A stretch of DNA of 64,000 nt from Myxococcales bacterium UBA1660 (lineage in GTDB: Bacteria > Myxococcota_A > Polyangia > Polyangiales > Houyiibacteriaceae). Position 1 is the stretch's first letter. Each line of letters opens with the position of its first letter. The position numbers and the translations under genes are program-made. Positions 8,394 to 16,404 of the stretch are shown piece after piece. The stretch is taken from contig DCLA01000111.1 of assembly GCA_002320815.1 (NCBI GenBank), positions 211,909-275,908 on the forward strand, given 5' to 3'. The notes below the pieces were generated by a model. That model ran no database searches. It was not told where the DNA came from and saw only the letters and a program-made list of their open reading frames with translations.

Positions 8394-8704
8394 ACCGCCT
8401 CGCCATCCGCCCCCTCCTCCGCCTCTTCGCCCTCGTCTTCGTGCTGGGCGCCGCGCCCTCCTTCGCCCAGGAGACCGAGTCCCCCGAAGGGGAGCGCGCG
8501 ACCTCCTTCCAGAGCGTCACCGGGCCGCAGGTCGAGGACGTCCCCGGCGGCGCCCTGATGGTCGGCGCCTACGCGGTCGGCTGGACCCTGGTCCTCCTCT
8601 ACGTGGGCCGGCTGGCCAGCCTCCACCGGCGCAACGCCGCCGAGGTCGAGGCCCTCCGCGAGATGGTGGCCGGCGCCGCCCCGAAGAAGGATCCGGCGCC
8701 TTGA
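8390..8704 (+). CDS. CcmD-like small membrane protein
   Basis: The 104-residue protein starts at an ATG overlapping the ccmC stop by four bases. It has an N-terminal signal peptide (FVLGAAPSFAQ), a short Glu-rich stretch, one transmembrane helix (about residues 56-76: GALMVGAYAVGWTLVLLYVG) and a short basic cytoplasmic tail. The helix-plus-tail is like CcmD, the small partner that holds CcmC and the CcmAB exporter together. The cleavable signal ahead of it makes it larger than classic CcmD (about 50-70 residues). Function is inferred from position and topology. Confidence 0.7.
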   Translation: MNRLAIRPLLRLFALVFVLGAAPSFAQETESPEGERATSFQSVTGPQVEDVPGGALMVGAYAVGWTLVLLYVGRLASLHRRNAAEVEALREMVAGAAPKKDPAP

Positions 8705-8832
8705 TCCCGTCCCTCGAGCACGTCTTCTTCATCCCGGCCGTCCTCCTGGTCGGCCTGGCCATCGGCTTCCGACTGGGCGCCAAGGCCGCCCGCGACGAGC
8801 TGGAGAAGGAGCGGCGTCGCCGCCTCGAGTGA
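8701..8832 (+). CDS. 43-residue single-helix membrane protein
   Basis: A TTG start at 8701 overlaps the preceding stop (TTGA), giving a 43-residue product: a hydrophobic helix (FFIPAVLLVGLAIGFRLG) followed by a strongly charged tail rich in Glu, Lys and Arg. The size and topology are those of a minimal CcmD, so either this or the preceding gene may be the true CcmD. The coupled start and clear transmembrane-plus-charged-tail pattern argue for a real gene despite its size; the TTG start is the weak point. Confidence 0.55.
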   Translation: MIPSLEHVFFIPAVLLVGLAIGFRLGAKAARDELEKERRRRLE

Positions 8833-8922
8833 GCCCCTTCCCGAGCGCGACGTCCCGCCCCAGCCCTCCATCCCTCGGCTCCGGCCGACCCACCTCCATC
8901 CCCGAACCACCGAGTCAGCATC

Positions 8923-10068
8923 ATGGATTTCTCCCTCTCCGATGAGCACAAGGCCCTAGTCGAAAGCGCGCGGCGCTTCGTCAAGGAGCGCATCGTCCCC
9001 GTCGCCGCCGAGGCGGACCAGACCTCCAAGTTCCCCAAGGACGTCTTCGACGAGGCGTGGGAGCTCGGGCTGGTGGCCCCGATCATCCCCGAGGACTGCG
9101 GCGGGCTCGGCTTCCACGAGATGGAGCACGTGCTGATCACCGAGGAGCTCGCCTACGGCTGCACCGGCATCCAGACGAGCATGACGGCCAACGCCCTCGC
9201 GGCCACGCCGATCATCCTGGCGGGCAGCGACGCCATCAAGAAGAAGTACCTCGGCATGCTCACCAGCGAGCCGGTCTTCGCCGCCTACGCGATCACCGAG
9301 CCCGCCGCGGGCAGCGACGCCGCCGGCATCCAGATGCGCGCCGAGAAGAAGGGCGACGACTGGGTCCTCAACGGCGAGAAGTGCTACATCACCAACGGCT
9401 CCTGGGCGAAGTGGTACACGGTCTTCGCGACCGTCGACCCGACGCAGCGGCACAAGGGCATCATGGCCTTCGTCGTCGACCGCGACACCCCGGGCATCAG
9501 CGTCGGCAAGAAGGAAGACAAGCTCGGCCAGCGCGCCAGCGACACCGCGACCATCGCCTTCGAGGACGTCGTCGTCCCCAAGGAGAACGTGCTCGCCGAG
9601 GCCGGCCACGGCTTCAAGCTGGCCATGCAGACCTTCGACCGGACCCGCCCGGACATCGGCGCCGGCGCGTGCGGCCTGATGCGCCGCGCCCTGGACGAGT
9701 CGATCGCCTTCGCCAAGGAGCGCAAGACCTTCGGCGTGCCCATCGCCGAGCACCAGATGGTCCAGGCCATGCTCGCCGAGATGGCCATCAAGTACGAGGC
9801 CACCCGCCTCCTGGTCCACAAGGCCGCTTGGATGATCGACCAGGGCTCCCGGAACAGCCTGGTCGCCTCGTACAGCAAGGCCTTCGGGGCCGACAGCGCC
9901 ATGCAGGTGGCCACCGACGCCGTCCAGGTCTTCGGCGGCGCCGGCTACATGAAGGACTACCCGGTCGAGAAGCTCATGCGCGACGCCAAGATCCTGCAGA
10001 TCTACGAAGGCACCTCGCAGATCCAGCGCATGGTCATCGCCCGGAACATCCTCTCCGGAAACCGCTGA
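8923..10068 (+). CDS. Acyl-CoA dehydrogenase
   Basis: The 381-residue flavoprotein shows the acyl-CoA dehydrogenase layout: helical N-terminal domain, the FAD-binding YAITEPAAGSDAAG block (about 126), NGEKCYITNG, and a C-terminal helical bundle. The catalytic base Glu is present in IYEGTSQIQR (about residue 362), the position used by short- and medium-chain enzymes. It would take the alpha-beta hydrogens from acyl-CoA and pass electrons to ETF. No ETF or thiolase genes are adjacent. Chain-length preference cannot be told from sequence alone. Confidence 0.95.
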   Translation: MDFSLSDEHKALVESARRFVKERIVPVAAEADQTSKFPKDVFDEAWELGLVAPIIPEDCGGLGFHEMEHVLITEELAYGCTGIQTSMTANALAATPIILAGSDAIKKKYLGMLTSEPVFAAYAITEPAAGSDAAGIQMRAEKKGDDWVLNGEKCYITNGSWAKWYTVFATVDPTQRHKGIMAFVVDRDTPGISVGKKEDKLGQRASDTATIAFEDVVVPKENVLAEAGHGFKLAMQTFDRTRPDIGAGACGLMRRALDESIAFAKERKTFGVPIAEHQMVQAMLAEMAIKYEATRLLVHKAAWMIDQGSRNSLVASYSKAFGADSAMQVATDAVQVFGGAGYMKDYPVEKLMRDAKILQIYEGTSQIQRMVIARNILSGNR

Positions 10069-10097
10069 GCGTTTCGCGGATTCACCCCCGGCGATGG

Positions 10098-10103
10098 TAC
10101 CCT
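10098..10103 (+). promoter_or_regulatory. -10-like element, leaderless start
   Basis: TACCCT lies 8 bases before the GTG chosen for the next gene, with TGG before it (extended -10 style). Confidence 0.4.
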
Positions 10104-10111
10104 CGGCGGCC

Positions 10112-11200
10112 GTGAGCACGACCCGAGTCGGCTGGCTGTGCCTCTTCCTGCTCGCCTGCGGCAACGCGGGCGACCGGGCCGAGGTGCGCGACGAGCCCGC
10201 GCCGCCGCCGAGCACCGAGTCGGCGCCCCCCGAGGCGCCGCCGGAGCCGGAGCCGGAGCCCGAGGTGGAGGAGCCGCCCGAGCCGCTCACCATGCCCACG
10301 GACGTGGCCATGCCCGGCGAGGGCGGCTTCACCCACGACGCCATCCTCGCCGACATGGTCGAGGCGCGCCCCACCCAGTTCAAGCCGGTGGGGACCTCCT
10401 CGGTGGTCTTCCGGGTGCAGACCCTCGGCGAGCACATGTTCGCCTTCAAGCCGCCTTCGGCGGTGCGCGCCCGGGCAGCCTCCGCCGAGGTCGCCGCCTA
10501 TCGCCTGGGGCGCCTGCTGGGCTACGACAACGTGCTGCCGGCGGCGATCCGGGACATCAACCGGCGCTCCATCCGCGCGCGCTTGCACCCCCGCTACGCC
10601 GACGAGCAGACCTGGTTGGACCTCGAAGAGGCGGTGCGCTGGAACGGCCTCGAGGCCACCGGCGCGGCCATCTACTGGGTGCCCGACATGCGCGACATCG
10701 GCCTGGACAGCCCCGAGCAGCGGCGGGAGTGGGCCGGCTGGATCGGACGCGGCGGCGAGGCCCCGGAGGGTCAGCGGCAGCTCGCGCGCGATCTGTCCGA
10801 TCTGATCCTCTTCGACTACCTGATCGCCAACTGGGACCGCTACAGCGGCGGCAACCTGCGGGTCATCGGGTCCGAGGACGCGCCGCGGGTGGTCATCCGC
10901 GACAACGACGCGGCCTTCGCGGCGCCCCTCCCCGACGCCATCGAGACCCGGCTGCGTACCGAGCTGGAGAAGGTCGAGCGCTTCTCGCGATCGACCATCG
11001 ACCGGCTCCAGCGCCTGGACCGAGAGACCCTGCGCGCGGCCATGCGCAACGAGCGGGTCACCGACGAGACCGCGGACACGGCGTATTTCCTGAGCGACGC
11101 CCAGATGACCGGCGTGCTCGAGCGGGCCGCCACCGCGCTCAGCTACGTCGCCGCGCTCATCGATCTCGCCGGCGAAGACGCCGTGCTCGACTTCGAGTAG
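10112..11200 (+). CDS. Lipoprotein with HipA/Fam20/PI-kinase-like fold
   Basis: The 362-residue protein has a lipoprotein signal (LCLFLLAC, Cys about 14), a long Pro/Glu linker (20-60) and then a kinase-like domain. Visible features are AFKPP (possible nucleotide-binding Lys), SAEVAAYRLGRLLG, the catalytic-loop-like NWDRYSGGN (residues 240-248) and a metal-binding-like DNDAAF (264-269). That order, NxDRxxxN then DNxxxF, is seen in bacterial PI3/4-kinase-like, HipA and Fam20 kinases. A kinase anchored outside the cytoplasm would be unusual, since ATP is scarce there. GTG is preferred to the ATG at 10094 because of the -10-like element between them. Confidence 0.6.
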   Translation: MSTTRVGWLCLFLLACGNAGDRAEVRDEPAPPPSTESAPPEAPPEPEPEPEVEEPPEPLTMPTDVAMPGEGGFTHDAILADMVEARPTQFKPVGTSSVVFRVQTLGEHMFAFKPPSAVRARAASAEVAAYRLGRLLGYDNVLPAAIRDINRRSIRARLHPRYADEQTWLDLEEAVRWNGLEATGAAIYWVPDMRDIGLDSPEQRREWAGWIGRGGEAPEGQRQLARDLSDLILFDYLIANWDRYSGGNLRVIGSEDAPRVVIRDNDAAFAAPLPDAIETRLRTELEKVERFSRSTIDRLQRLDRETLRAAMRNERVTDETADTAYFLSDAQMTGVLERAATALSYVAALIDLAGEDAVLDFE

Positions 11201-11218
11201 GTCGCTCGGCCCCGCTCG

Positions 11219-12403
11219 CTACGCCGGGATCGCCACCAGCACCAGGGTGCTGTTGTGGAAGCCGTCGAGCTTTCCGGGGATCCGCGCGATCTCGCCGTAG
11301 CTGAGCAGGCCCGCCGTGGGCACGTCGCCGAAGACCTCGCGGATCGCCTCGAGCTCCTCGGGGTAGCGCTCCCCGAGGACCCGGCCCCGGGTGATGCAGC
11401 TGAACACCAGCACACCGGCCAGGGTCGCTCCCTCGAGGCCCGCCAAGGCCATCCGCGCCGCCTCCCGGGCCGCCTCGACATAGCTCTCGGGGGTCCCGTT
11501 CACGAAGGACACGGTGGCGCCCTCGGGCACCTCGCCCACGAAGGCCACGCCGCCCTCGGGGCGGACGCCGATGGGCGCCCGGACGCGCGCGATCTCGTCG
11601 AAGAAGTGGACCCCGATCTCGTGTCCCACCAGGAAACGCCGGAGCTTCTCCTCGGTGTCCACCGAGACACCTTGGTTTGCCGCGAGCTCCCGATAGACGT
11701 CGATGGCCGGCCGGCCGTCGAGCTCGTGGACCACGTTGTGGGTGGCCGCGGTGACGGTCATCGGCGTCGACGTCGGCCGGGTCCCATGCCCGACGCCCAC
11801 GCCCCACGGGGTCTTGCTGGCCACGTGGGCGGTGACCGCCGAGCCCGCCGCCACCGTCCGGCCGCTGCCGACGAAGGTGTAGCGGAGGTCCCCGTCGTCC
11901 GCGGCGCCCGCGCCGACCACGTCGTGGGCCTGGGGGAGGCGGCTGCGAATCTTGGCCACCAAGGTCTCCAGGTCCGGAGAGAGGCCGTCCCCGAGCATCA
12001 GCGTGGTCCCGTGCTCCAGCCCCGCGCCGGCGGCGGCGCTGGCGTGGGTGGGGAAGATCCCGGTGAGCGCCTCGGCGGCGACCTCGCCCTCGGCCTCGAG
12101 GGGGACCACCGGCTCCAACGCGTGCTGCGCATCGCCCCAGGCGATCAGCAGCACGCTCACCCCAGCACAGAGGAGCCGGGTGTCGGCGATCTCGCCCGCC
12201 GAGCTGCAGCTCAGGACGTCGCAACCCAGGCGCTCGTGGGCGATGGCGGCGGCGAGGTGCAGGGGGTGGCGCGGCGAAGCGAAGAGCACGCAGAGATCGG
12301 GGTCTCGATCTCCGAGCGCGGCTCGGGCGGCCGAGAGCGCCTCCCCCAAGGTCTCCTCGGTCCCGTCCCCGGTGGCCGCGGCGCTGCCGCAAACCGTCTG
12401 CAT
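11219..12403 (-). CDS. FIST domain sensory protein
   Basis: This 394-residue soluble protein has the two-part FIST architecture: an N-terminal FIST_N domain (about 15-210; LCVLFASPRHP, DVLSCSSAGEI, GVGAGAADDG-type segments) and a C-terminal FIST_C domain (about 225-375; FSCITRG, GLLSYGEI, HNSTLVLVA). FIST proteins are thought to bind small ligands and feed signalling proteins, but no signalling domain is fused here. Start is ATG with TATGCT 7 bases upstream; the divergent SDR gene has its own -10 element 24 bases away. Confidence 0.88.
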   Translation of the reverse strand: MQTVCGSAAATGDGTEETLGEALSAARAALGDRDPDLCVLFASPRHPLHLAAAIAHERLGCDVLSCSSAGEIADTRLLCAGVSVLLIAWGDAQHALEPVVPLEAEGEVAAEALTGIFPTHASAAAGAGLEHGTTLMLGDGLSPDLETLVAKIRSRLPQAHDVVGAGAADDGDLRYTFVGSGRTVAAGSAVTAHVASKTPWGVGVGHGTRPTSTPMTVTAATHNVVHELDGRPAIDVYRELAANQGVSVDTEEKLRRFLVGHEIGVHFFDEIARVRAPIGVRPEGGVAFVGEVPEGATVSFVNGTPESYVEAAREAARMALAGLEGATLAGVLVFSCITRGRVLGERYPEELEAIREVFGDVPTAGLLSYGEIARIPGKLDGFHNSTLVLVAIPA

Positions 12404-12410
12404 GGACGGG

Positions 12411-12416
12411 AGCATA
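12411..12416 (-). promoter_or_regulatory. -10-like element of FIST gene
   Basis: Minus-strand TATGCT, preceded by GGC, is 7 bases before the ATG at 12403: an ideal leaderless spacing. Confidence 0.45.
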
Positions 12417-12439
12417 GCCGAAACGACACCGAGAAGGGG

Positions 12440-12445
12440 TACGAT
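12440..12445 (+). promoter_or_regulatory. -10-like element of SDR gene
   Basis: TACGAT ends 5 bases before the ATG at 12451. GGGGG between them could also help ribosome binding if the transcript starts a little earlier. Confidence 0.35.
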
Positions 12446-12450
12446 GGGGG

Positions 12451-13236
12451 ATGCTCGATCGGAGACGACACGGTCCCTGGGCGCTCGTCGCCGGCGCCTC
12501 CGAGGGCCTGGGCGCCGCATTCGCCGAGGGCGCCGCCGCGGCCGGGCTCGGCGTGATCGGCGTCGCCCGGAGCGAAGGGAAGCTCGCCGCCACCCTGGAC
12601 GCGATCGGCCGACGCCACGGGGTCCCGACCCTGGCCGTGCCGCTGGACCTGGCGCGCCCGGACGCCGCGGCGGTGCTCCGCGAGCGGGTGGCGGACCGGG
12701 AGGTCGGCACCCTGGTCTACGACGCGGCCTACGCGCCGGTGGGCGCGTTCCTGGACGCACCCTTGAGCGACGCGCTCCTCGCGGTGGACGTGAACGTGCG
12801 GGCTCCGCTGGCGTTGGTTCACGCGTTCGGCGGTCCCATGGCCACCCGCGGCCGGGGCGCCATCGTCTGGGTGTCCTCGATGAGCGGCTTCCACGGCACG
12901 GCCCGCCTGGCCACCTACGCGGGCACCAAGGCCTTCGGCCGAGTGTTCACCGAGGGTCTCTGGGACGAGCTACGCGCCGCCGGCGTGGACGTCCTGGTGA
13001 GCTGCCCCGGCGCGGTGGGCACGCCGCGCTACCTGGCCACCACGGCGAAGGACGTGGGGCCGGTGATGGACGCCGAGCAGGTGGTCCGGGAGACCTACGG
13101 CGCGCTGGGCCACCGGCCCACGCTGGTCCCCGGTCGAGTGAACCGAGCCGCCCGGCGCGTCCTGGGTCGCTTGCTCCCCGGCGCCCTCGCCGTGCGGCTC
13201 ATGGGCCGCAGCACCCGCACCCTCTACGGCGAGTGA
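12451..13236 (+). CDS. SDR family NAD(P)-dependent oxidoreductase
   Basis: The 261-residue protein has a Rossmann fold with the cofactor loop GASEGLG (residues 15-21), catalytic Ser in WVSSMSG (about 140) and the Tyr/Lys pair in YAGTKAF (Tyr about 156, Lys about 160). The sequence and the ending, with a positively charged amphipathic tail, are like the DltE/YdfG-type classical SDRs acting on lipids or sterol-like ketones. Substrate cannot be told from sequence. It is divergent from the FIST gene. Confidence 0.9.
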   Translation: MLDRRRHGPWALVAGASEGLGAAFAEGAAAAGLGVIGVARSEGKLAATLDAIGRRHGVPTLAVPLDLARPDAAAVLRERVADREVGTLVYDAAYAPVGAFLDAPLSDALLAVDVNVRAPLALVHAFGGPMATRGRGAIVWVSSMSGFHGTARLATYAGTKAFGRVFTEGLWDELRAAGVDVLVSCPGAVGTPRYLATTAKDVGPVMDAEQVVRETYGALGHRPTLVPGRVNRAARRVLGRLLPGALAVRLMGRSTRTLYGE

Positions 13237-13305
13237 TACCCGGACCGGCGCGAGCGTCGTCCCCCAGCGATTGACCGACCCGGGCCCGACGGCTACCTGC
13301 CTCGG

Positions 13306-14976
13306 GTGCCCGCTCGTCACCTCGTCCTCGGGCTGGACGGCGCCGACCTCACCGTCATCCGTGCGCTCGGTCCGGCCGCGCTGCCCCATCTCTTCGCCCT
13401 GATGGAGCGCGGGGCCCACGCCGCCCTGGAGAGCGTACAGCCCCCGGCGACCCTGCCCAACTGGACCACCTTCCTCACCGGGGTGGACCCCGGGCGCCAC
13501 GGGGTCTTCGACTTCACCACCCGCCAGGGCACCGAGGTCCGCTTCACCGGCGGCACCGTCCGCGAGGCCCCGTTCCTGGTGGAGCGCCTGGACGCCGCCG
13601 GTCGCCGCTGCGCCTGCGTGGCCTTCCCCGCGACCTACCCGCCGCCGCGCCTCGAGCACGGGGTCTTCATCAGCGGCTGGGACTCGCCCGTGGCCTTCGA
13701 GGCCGACCGGTCCTTCGTGTCCCCGCCGGCGCTCCACGACCGGCTTCGCGCCCGCTTTGGCCCCTGGCGCTTCGACGACGCCGACGAGATGAACGCCGAC
13801 CAGCCCGGCTGGCACGCGCGGCTGCCGGGGCTGCTCGAGGAGCGCATCGCCCACAAGGTCGAGGTGGCCCGCTGGCTCATGGAGCGGGAGACCTGGGATC
13901 TCTTCGCGCTCTACTTCGGCGAGAGCGACACCGCCTCCCATCACCTCTGGGCCTTCCACGACGCCGCCTCCCCCCGGAGCCCGGCGGTCCCCGCCGAGGC
14001 GCGCGACGGGCTGGCGCGGGTGTACCGGGCGCTGGACGCCGCCGTCGGCGCGCTCGCCCGGGCCGCCGGCGCCGACGTGGAGATCACCGTGGTCAGCGAT
14101 CACGGCAGCGGCGGGGCCAGCGACGTGGTGCTCCACCTGAACCGCGCGCTGGCCGAGGCGGGGCTCCTCCAGTTCCACGCCGCCCGGGGCGGGCGGCTCG
14201 CGGAGCTGGTGGGCTGGGCCAAGGGCCAGGCGCTCACCCGCTTGCCCCCGCGGCTCCGGGAGCGCCTCTTCCGGCTCGCCGGCGGGCGCCTCCCCGGCTG
14301 GCTGGAGAGCCGCGCGCGCTTCGGGGCCATCGACTTCGCGCGCACCCGCGCCTTCTCCGACGAGCTCAACTACTTCCCCGGCGTGTGGCTGAACCTCGCC
14401 GAGCGCGAGCCCCAGGGCACCGTGGCCGCGCGGGATCGGGAGAGCACGGTGCGCGCGGTGGAGCAGGCGCTCCTCGCCCTCCGGGATCCGTGGAACGGCC
14501 AGCCGGTGGTGGACACCGTGTGGCGCCGCGAGGAGCTCTACGACGGTCCGCACCTCGAGCGCGCGCCGGACCTCTTGCTCCGGCTGCACCTCCGCGAGGG
14601 CTACAGCTACAACGTGCAGCCCAGCGGCGGGCCCGGGGCGCTCTTCCGCCGATTGGATCCCAGCGAACACCTCGGCAAGAAGGGCCGCTCGCTCCAAGGG
14701 AGCCACCGGGAGCGCGGCTTCTTCGCCGCCGCGGGTCCCAGCGTGGCGCCGGTCGGCGAGATCGACGCGCACATCGCCGACGCCGCGGCCACGCTCCTGG
14801 CGCGCATGGGCGTGGTGGTGCCTGCCGAGGCCCGGGGCCGGGTGCTCTGGGAGGCGCTGGGGGAGACCGCCGGCGAGACCACCGAGCTCCCCGAGTTGGC
14901 CGCCCGTCGCGCCGCCGCGCCCGGGGACGAGCGCGAGGTCGAGAAGCGGCTGCGCGCCCTGGGCTACGTGGACTGA
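13306..14976 (+). CDS. Type I phosphodiesterase/alkaline phosphatase superfamily enzyme
   Basis: The 556-residue protein starts GTG. It shows the metal-binding start LGLDGADLT, the nucleophile region ATLPNWTTFLTG (Thr about 50), GESDTASHH and VSDHGSGG, the standard residues for two zinc ions in the nucleotide pyrophosphatase/phosphodiesterase clan. No signal peptide is seen, so it may be cytoplasmic. It converges with a shorter member of the same superfamily, 12 bases apart. Substrate unknown; members act on nucleotides, phospholipid head groups or phosphonates. Confidence 0.85.
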   Translation: MPARHLVLGLDGADLTVIRALGPAALPHLFALMERGAHAALESVQPPATLPNWTTFLTGVDPGRHGVFDFTTRQGTEVRFTGGTVREAPFLVERLDAAGRRCACVAFPATYPPPRLEHGVFISGWDSPVAFEADRSFVSPPALHDRLRARFGPWRFDDADEMNADQPGWHARLPGLLEERIAHKVEVARWLMERETWDLFALYFGESDTASHHLWAFHDAASPRSPAVPAEARDGLARVYRALDAAVGALARAAGADVEITVVSDHGSGGASDVVLHLNRALAEAGLLQFHAARGGRLAELVGWAKGQALTRLPPRLRERLFRLAGGRLPGWLESRARFGAIDFARTRAFSDELNYFPGVWLNLAEREPQGTVAARDRESTVRAVEQALLALRDPWNGQPVVDTVWRREELYDGPHLERAPDLLLRLHLREGYSYNVQPSGGPGALFRRLDPSEHLGKKGRSLQGSHRERGFFAAAGPSVAPVGEIDAHIADAAATLLARMGVVVPAEARGRVLWEALGETAGETTELPELAARRAAAPGDEREVEKRLRALGYVD

Positions 14977-14988
14977 CGCCGGGGCCCG

Positions 14989-16329
14989 CTATCGGCGGAG
15001 CGAGCGACCGGGCAGGTCGTGGCTCACGCCGAAGTGCTCGAGCACGGTGGGCGCCACGTCGAGGATCGACGCGCCATCCAAGACGCCCGGCGCGATCCCG
15101 GGTCCAGTCAGGATGGCGACGCCGTCCCAGTCGTGATTGCACCCGTCGGGTCCCTCGTCGTTGGTGGGCACGCGCACCGCGCCGTGCCCCACGGTACCCA
15201 GGGCCCGGAGCGCCAGGTCGTCGAGGTAGACCATCAGCTCCGGGGGCTCGCCGCGGACCTCGCGGTACACGTCCGCCGGTCGCCGGCAGTCGACGCGCAC
15301 TCCGTCGAGGGAGCCCAGCACCCGCTCCAGCTCGGCCAGGGTCTCGGGCACCGCCGCGGGATCCACCACGCCCTGGGGCTCCCGGCCGCGCACGTTGAGG
15401 AAGACCCGCGCGTAGTAGCCGCCCTCGGCCCACGCGCGGGTGCGGCTCCAGTCGACCACCTCGCGCAGCGGCCGCGGCGAGGTCGGCTCCTCACGCAGGG
15501 CCAGCCACCCCGCGGCGCGGAGGTGCTCGTTCAGGGCGACCCCGCCGTGCATCGCGCGGGCGCCGTGGTCGCTCACCACCAGCACGGTGGCTTCGGGCCC
15601 GGCCTCGGCGACCAGTCGGCCGACCTCCGCGTCGAGGCCCACGTAATAGTCCCGGGCCCGCGCCTCCCAGGGGTTGCCCGCGCGATAGGCCCGGTGCGCC
15701 GGGTCCATGTGCTGCCACATGGCGTGGTGGAGCCGATCGGGGCCCATCTCCACCATCATCAGGAAGTCCGGCCGGTCTTCGGTGAGCACGGCCCGCGCCA
15801 TCGCGAAGTGCTGCTCGCGCATGGCGTCCAGTTCGCTCAGGACCCGCTCGAGCTCTTCGGTGCGGAAATCGGCCACGTCGCGCCGATAGGACCCGAAGCG
15901 CGCCTCCAGGGCCCGCTGCTTCGCGGGCGGGAATGCCCAGCGGTCCCCGGCGCCCAGGAAGCAACCCACCATGGTCCCGCGCACCGGCGTCGGCGGCGAG
16001 GTCAGGGGCACGAAGAGCGCGGCGACCCGTTTGCCCGACTCGGAGAGCCGATCCCAGACCCGCTTCACCCGGACGTCGGCGCTGGTGGCCACCCGCAGCT
16101 CGTAGTCCCGGCTCCGGTGCCGGTTCCGGAACCCGTAGAGCCCCAGCTCGCCCGGATCCCGCCCGCTGGTCATCGCGGCCCACGCGGGCACCGTGATCGG
16201 CGGCTGGGTGCTGCGCAGCGGCCCCCAGAGCCCCCGGGCCCGGAAGGCGCTCAGGTGCGGCAGATGGTCGGCCCACCGGTCGAAGACCAGGGAGGGCGGC
16301 GCGCAGTCGAGTCCGATGACCAGGAACAC
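14989..16329 (-). CDS. Second phosphodiesterase/alkaline phosphatase superfamily enzyme
   Basis: The product has 446 residues. It has the same motif order as its neighbour: LVIGLDCAPP, nucleophile region PITVPAWAAMTSG (Thr about 44), EMGPDRLHHAMW and VVSDHGARAMHGG, plus a final NHDWDGVAILTGPG metal ligand block. A GTG start is favoured because a longer frame adds an implausible Arg-rich peptide and a TATGGG element sits 6 bases upstream. This pattern (HxMW in place of DxxxHH) suggests a different substrate from the tail-to-tail neighbour. Confidence 0.85.
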   Translation of the reverse strand: MFLVIGLDCAPPSLVFDRWADHLPHLSAFRARGLWGPLRSTQPPITVPAWAAMTSGRDPGELGLYGFRNRHRSRDYELRVATSADVRVKRVWDRLSESGKRVAALFVPLTSPPTPVRGTMVGCFLGAGDRWAFPPAKQRALEARFGSYRRDVADFRTEELERVLSELDAMREQHFAMARAVLTEDRPDFLMMVEMGPDRLHHAMWQHMDPAHRAYRAGNPWEARARDYYVGLDAEVGRLVAEAGPEATVLVVSDHGARAMHGGVALNEHLRAAGWLALREEPTSPRPLREVVDWSRTRAWAEGGYYARVFLNVRGREPQGVVDPAAVPETLAELERVLGSLDGVRVDCRRPADVYREVRGEPPELMVYLDDLALRALGTVGHGAVRVPTNDEGPDGCNHDWDGVAILTGPGIAPGVLDGASILDVAPTVLEHFGVSHDLPGRSLRR

Positions 16330-16335
16330 GGGGAG

Positions 16336-16341
16336 CCCATA
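16336..16341 (-). promoter_or_regulatory. -10-like element abutting GTG start
   Basis: Minus-strand TATGGG, preceded by TGC as in extended -10 sites, is 6 bases before the GTG at 16329. Confidence 0.35.
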
Positions 16342-16404
16342 GCACCGACGGCGCGGGCCCCGCATTCCCCGCCCGCCACGCTTCCCAGGTCGCCCGGGGC
16401 TCCT

